Origin: Cycloclasticus sp. symbiont of Poecilosclerida sp. M
Lineage (GTDB): Bacteria > Pseudomonadota > Gammaproteobacteria > Methylococcales > Cycloclasticaceae
Reading direction: 5' to 3'
DNA: 47,241 nucleotides
NCBI GenBank assembly: GCA_002101225.1
Contig: LWTN01000237.1
Coordinates: 1 to 47,241 of the forward strand
Shown: piece by piece, positions 46,451-47,241 of the stretch
Numbering within the stretch: position 1 is the stretch's first letter
How the letters are laid out: every line of letters starts with the position of its first letter
The notes under the pieces: generated by a model
What the model was told of the DNA's origin: nothing
What the model saw: only the letters and a program-made list of their open reading frames with translations
Database searches by the model: none
Program-made: the position numbers and the translations under genes

Positions 46451-47121
46451 TTAGTAAATCTTTGGAATAACTTTTGAAGTACGGCTTTGATAATCCACAT
46501 ACGTTTGGCCTAATGACTTAGCCAAGCCTTTCTCTTCAAAGTGAATACCTATCAATACATAAACAGACATGCCGATTGAGAAACTAAATGTCCAACGGTC
46601 ATTGTTGGAAGCGCTCAGAAGGCAATCATAATGCCCAACACCATTGGGTGACGTATCCAGCGATAAACTAATCTTTCAGCAAACGTAACGTCTGTGTACG
46701 TTTTCTTAACGAAGTACAACCACGTTTGACGTAAGCCAAATAGGTCAAAATGATCGGTTAAGAATGTCGCTGCAAAGATGAGTATCCAACCAAATGCAAA
46801 CAAGCTCCACAGTACCATAACGGCCATCGAGCCTTCTACTTGCCAGATAATTCCTTCCATTGGCTGCCAGTAATACATAAAGACGGCTAATGTGATTGCA
46901 GATACCAATACATACGTACTGGACTCTACATGGTGAGGAACAACTGAAACGGTCATGTCTTTAAACCAACCACGAGCCATAACGCTGTGCTGAACGCCCC
47001 ACATTAGAATCAAACCAATGTTTATCAATAACGCATTGTCTGAATACACTTTCATTTCTGTCGAAACGGTTATGGGTAAAAAGATATCGCCCACAAAACC
47101 TATGAAATAAACAAGGGTCAT
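46451..47121 (-). pseudogene. MddA-like methanethiol S-methyltransferase / NnrU-type membrane protein, broken
   Basis: The first part (to 46615) has LLINIGLILMWGVQHSVMAR, VESSTYVLVSAI and the HPMVLGIMIAF motif. A TGA (46617-46615) then stands where Trp is expected; reading on gives ALPTMTVGHLV, and after one missing T near 46578-46584 the original C-terminus returns (FSIGMSVYVLIGIHFEEKGL to KVIPKIY). So a Trp-to-stop change and one frameshift break it. The N-terminal membrane part also looks shorter than in relatives. MddA methylates methanethiol to dimethyl sulfide. An IS1595-type transposase starts 40 bases away. Confidence 0.78.
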
Positions 47122-47161
47122 GACAAGTTAAGCATGAGTATTATCATGCTAAGGTTTTGTT

Positions 47162-47241
47162 ATGACTATAAAAAACAAGTATGCGCACCGTTCCCGCCTT
47201 TCCGAAAAGAAATTTAGAGAACTTATTCGGTACTTTTCTAT
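47162..47241 (+). mobile_element. IS1595/ISXO2-type transposase, N-terminal part (runs off window)
   Basis: ATG 47162 opens a frame of 26 visible codons: MTIKNKYAHRSRLSEKKF and then RELIRYF. This matches the start of ISXO2-like IS1595 transposases. An inverted repeat (AGCATGA/TCATGCT, near 47131-47150) precedes it and may lie in the element's left part. The remainder is outside the window. Confidence 0.65.

Noticed and set aside
1..47241. tRNA or rRNA genes
   Set aside because: No acceptor/TPsiC-like arms or rRNA segments were recognised by eye; a tRNAscan-SE run would settle this.

Overview
This is a chromosomal window from a Gammaproteobacterium, most likely a marine relative of the Cellvibrionales/Pseudomonas side of the class. 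That placement is inferred from gene order and families, not from a marker-gene tree. Pseudomonas-like signs are the hisI-hisE-tatA-tatC run, the gshB-tonB-algH/yqgE-ruvX-pyrR-pyrB-pyrC' run with an inactive dihydroorotase-like PyrC', and a metK-ahcY-metF group behind an S-adenosylhomocysteine (SAH) riboswitch. Several cation-coupled symporter families fit a saline habitat.

Layout. 1-580: remnants of two transposases ending 54 bases before the his genes. 585-9194: a co-directional run hisB-hisH-hisA-hisF-hisI-hisE, then tatA-tatC (no tatB), a DUF1499 protein, a YgiQ-type radical SAM protein and an SLC13 symporter. 9265-13525: a decayed or accessory patch with a frameshifted methyltransferase, an intact MscS channel, a potassium-channel-like pseudogene, and a Fic protein preceded by three related palindromes. 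13649-20293: a two-subunit sodium/solute symporter, YaiI, EfpL, a HopJ-family protein, DbpA and a SulP transporter. 20296-24814: recQ (minus), a GGDEF relic and the ABC-F protein YheS. 24898-27546: a GT39-type/GT2/GtrA envelope glycosylation cassette. 27740-28377: two small proteins. 28342-35241 (minus): gshB, tonB, yqgE, ruvX, pyrR, pyrB, pyrC', pyrK and a frameshifted vanZ. 35377-36940: a DUF4411 PIN-like protein with an ImmA/IrrE-type regulator, resembling a toxin-antitoxin module. 36941-38956: palindromic repeats, then an M48 metalloprotease with two YbjQ-family proteins. 39062-43706 (minus): rsmE, ycgL, metF, ahcY and metK, with the SAH riboswitch upstream of metK. 44008-46449: an ABM-domain monooxygenase, an alpha/beta hydrolase and dinB. 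46451-47241: a broken MddA-like methyltransferase and the start of an IS1595/ISXO2-type transposase.

Working together. The his genes supply all steps from PR-ATP to imidazole-acetol phosphate except HisG and HisC, which are not here. metK, ahcY and metF make SAM, clear SAH and supply methyl-THF; the riboswitch appears to join this cycle to SAH level. pyrR, pyrB and pyrC' cover the start of pyrimidine synthesis and its likely control.

The most notable signals not explained by gene calls are: the riboswitch with a mutually exclusive 11-bp hairpin; a dispersed 27-base repeat placed next to stem-loops of unrelated sequence (one copy inside the SLC13 coding region); a 167-bp element bounded by 18-bp perfect inverted repeats upstream of rsmE; the Fic-associated palindromes; and an unusually high number of decayed genes (at least five with frameshifts or Trp-to-stop changes), which suggests either ongoing gene loss or assembly errors.
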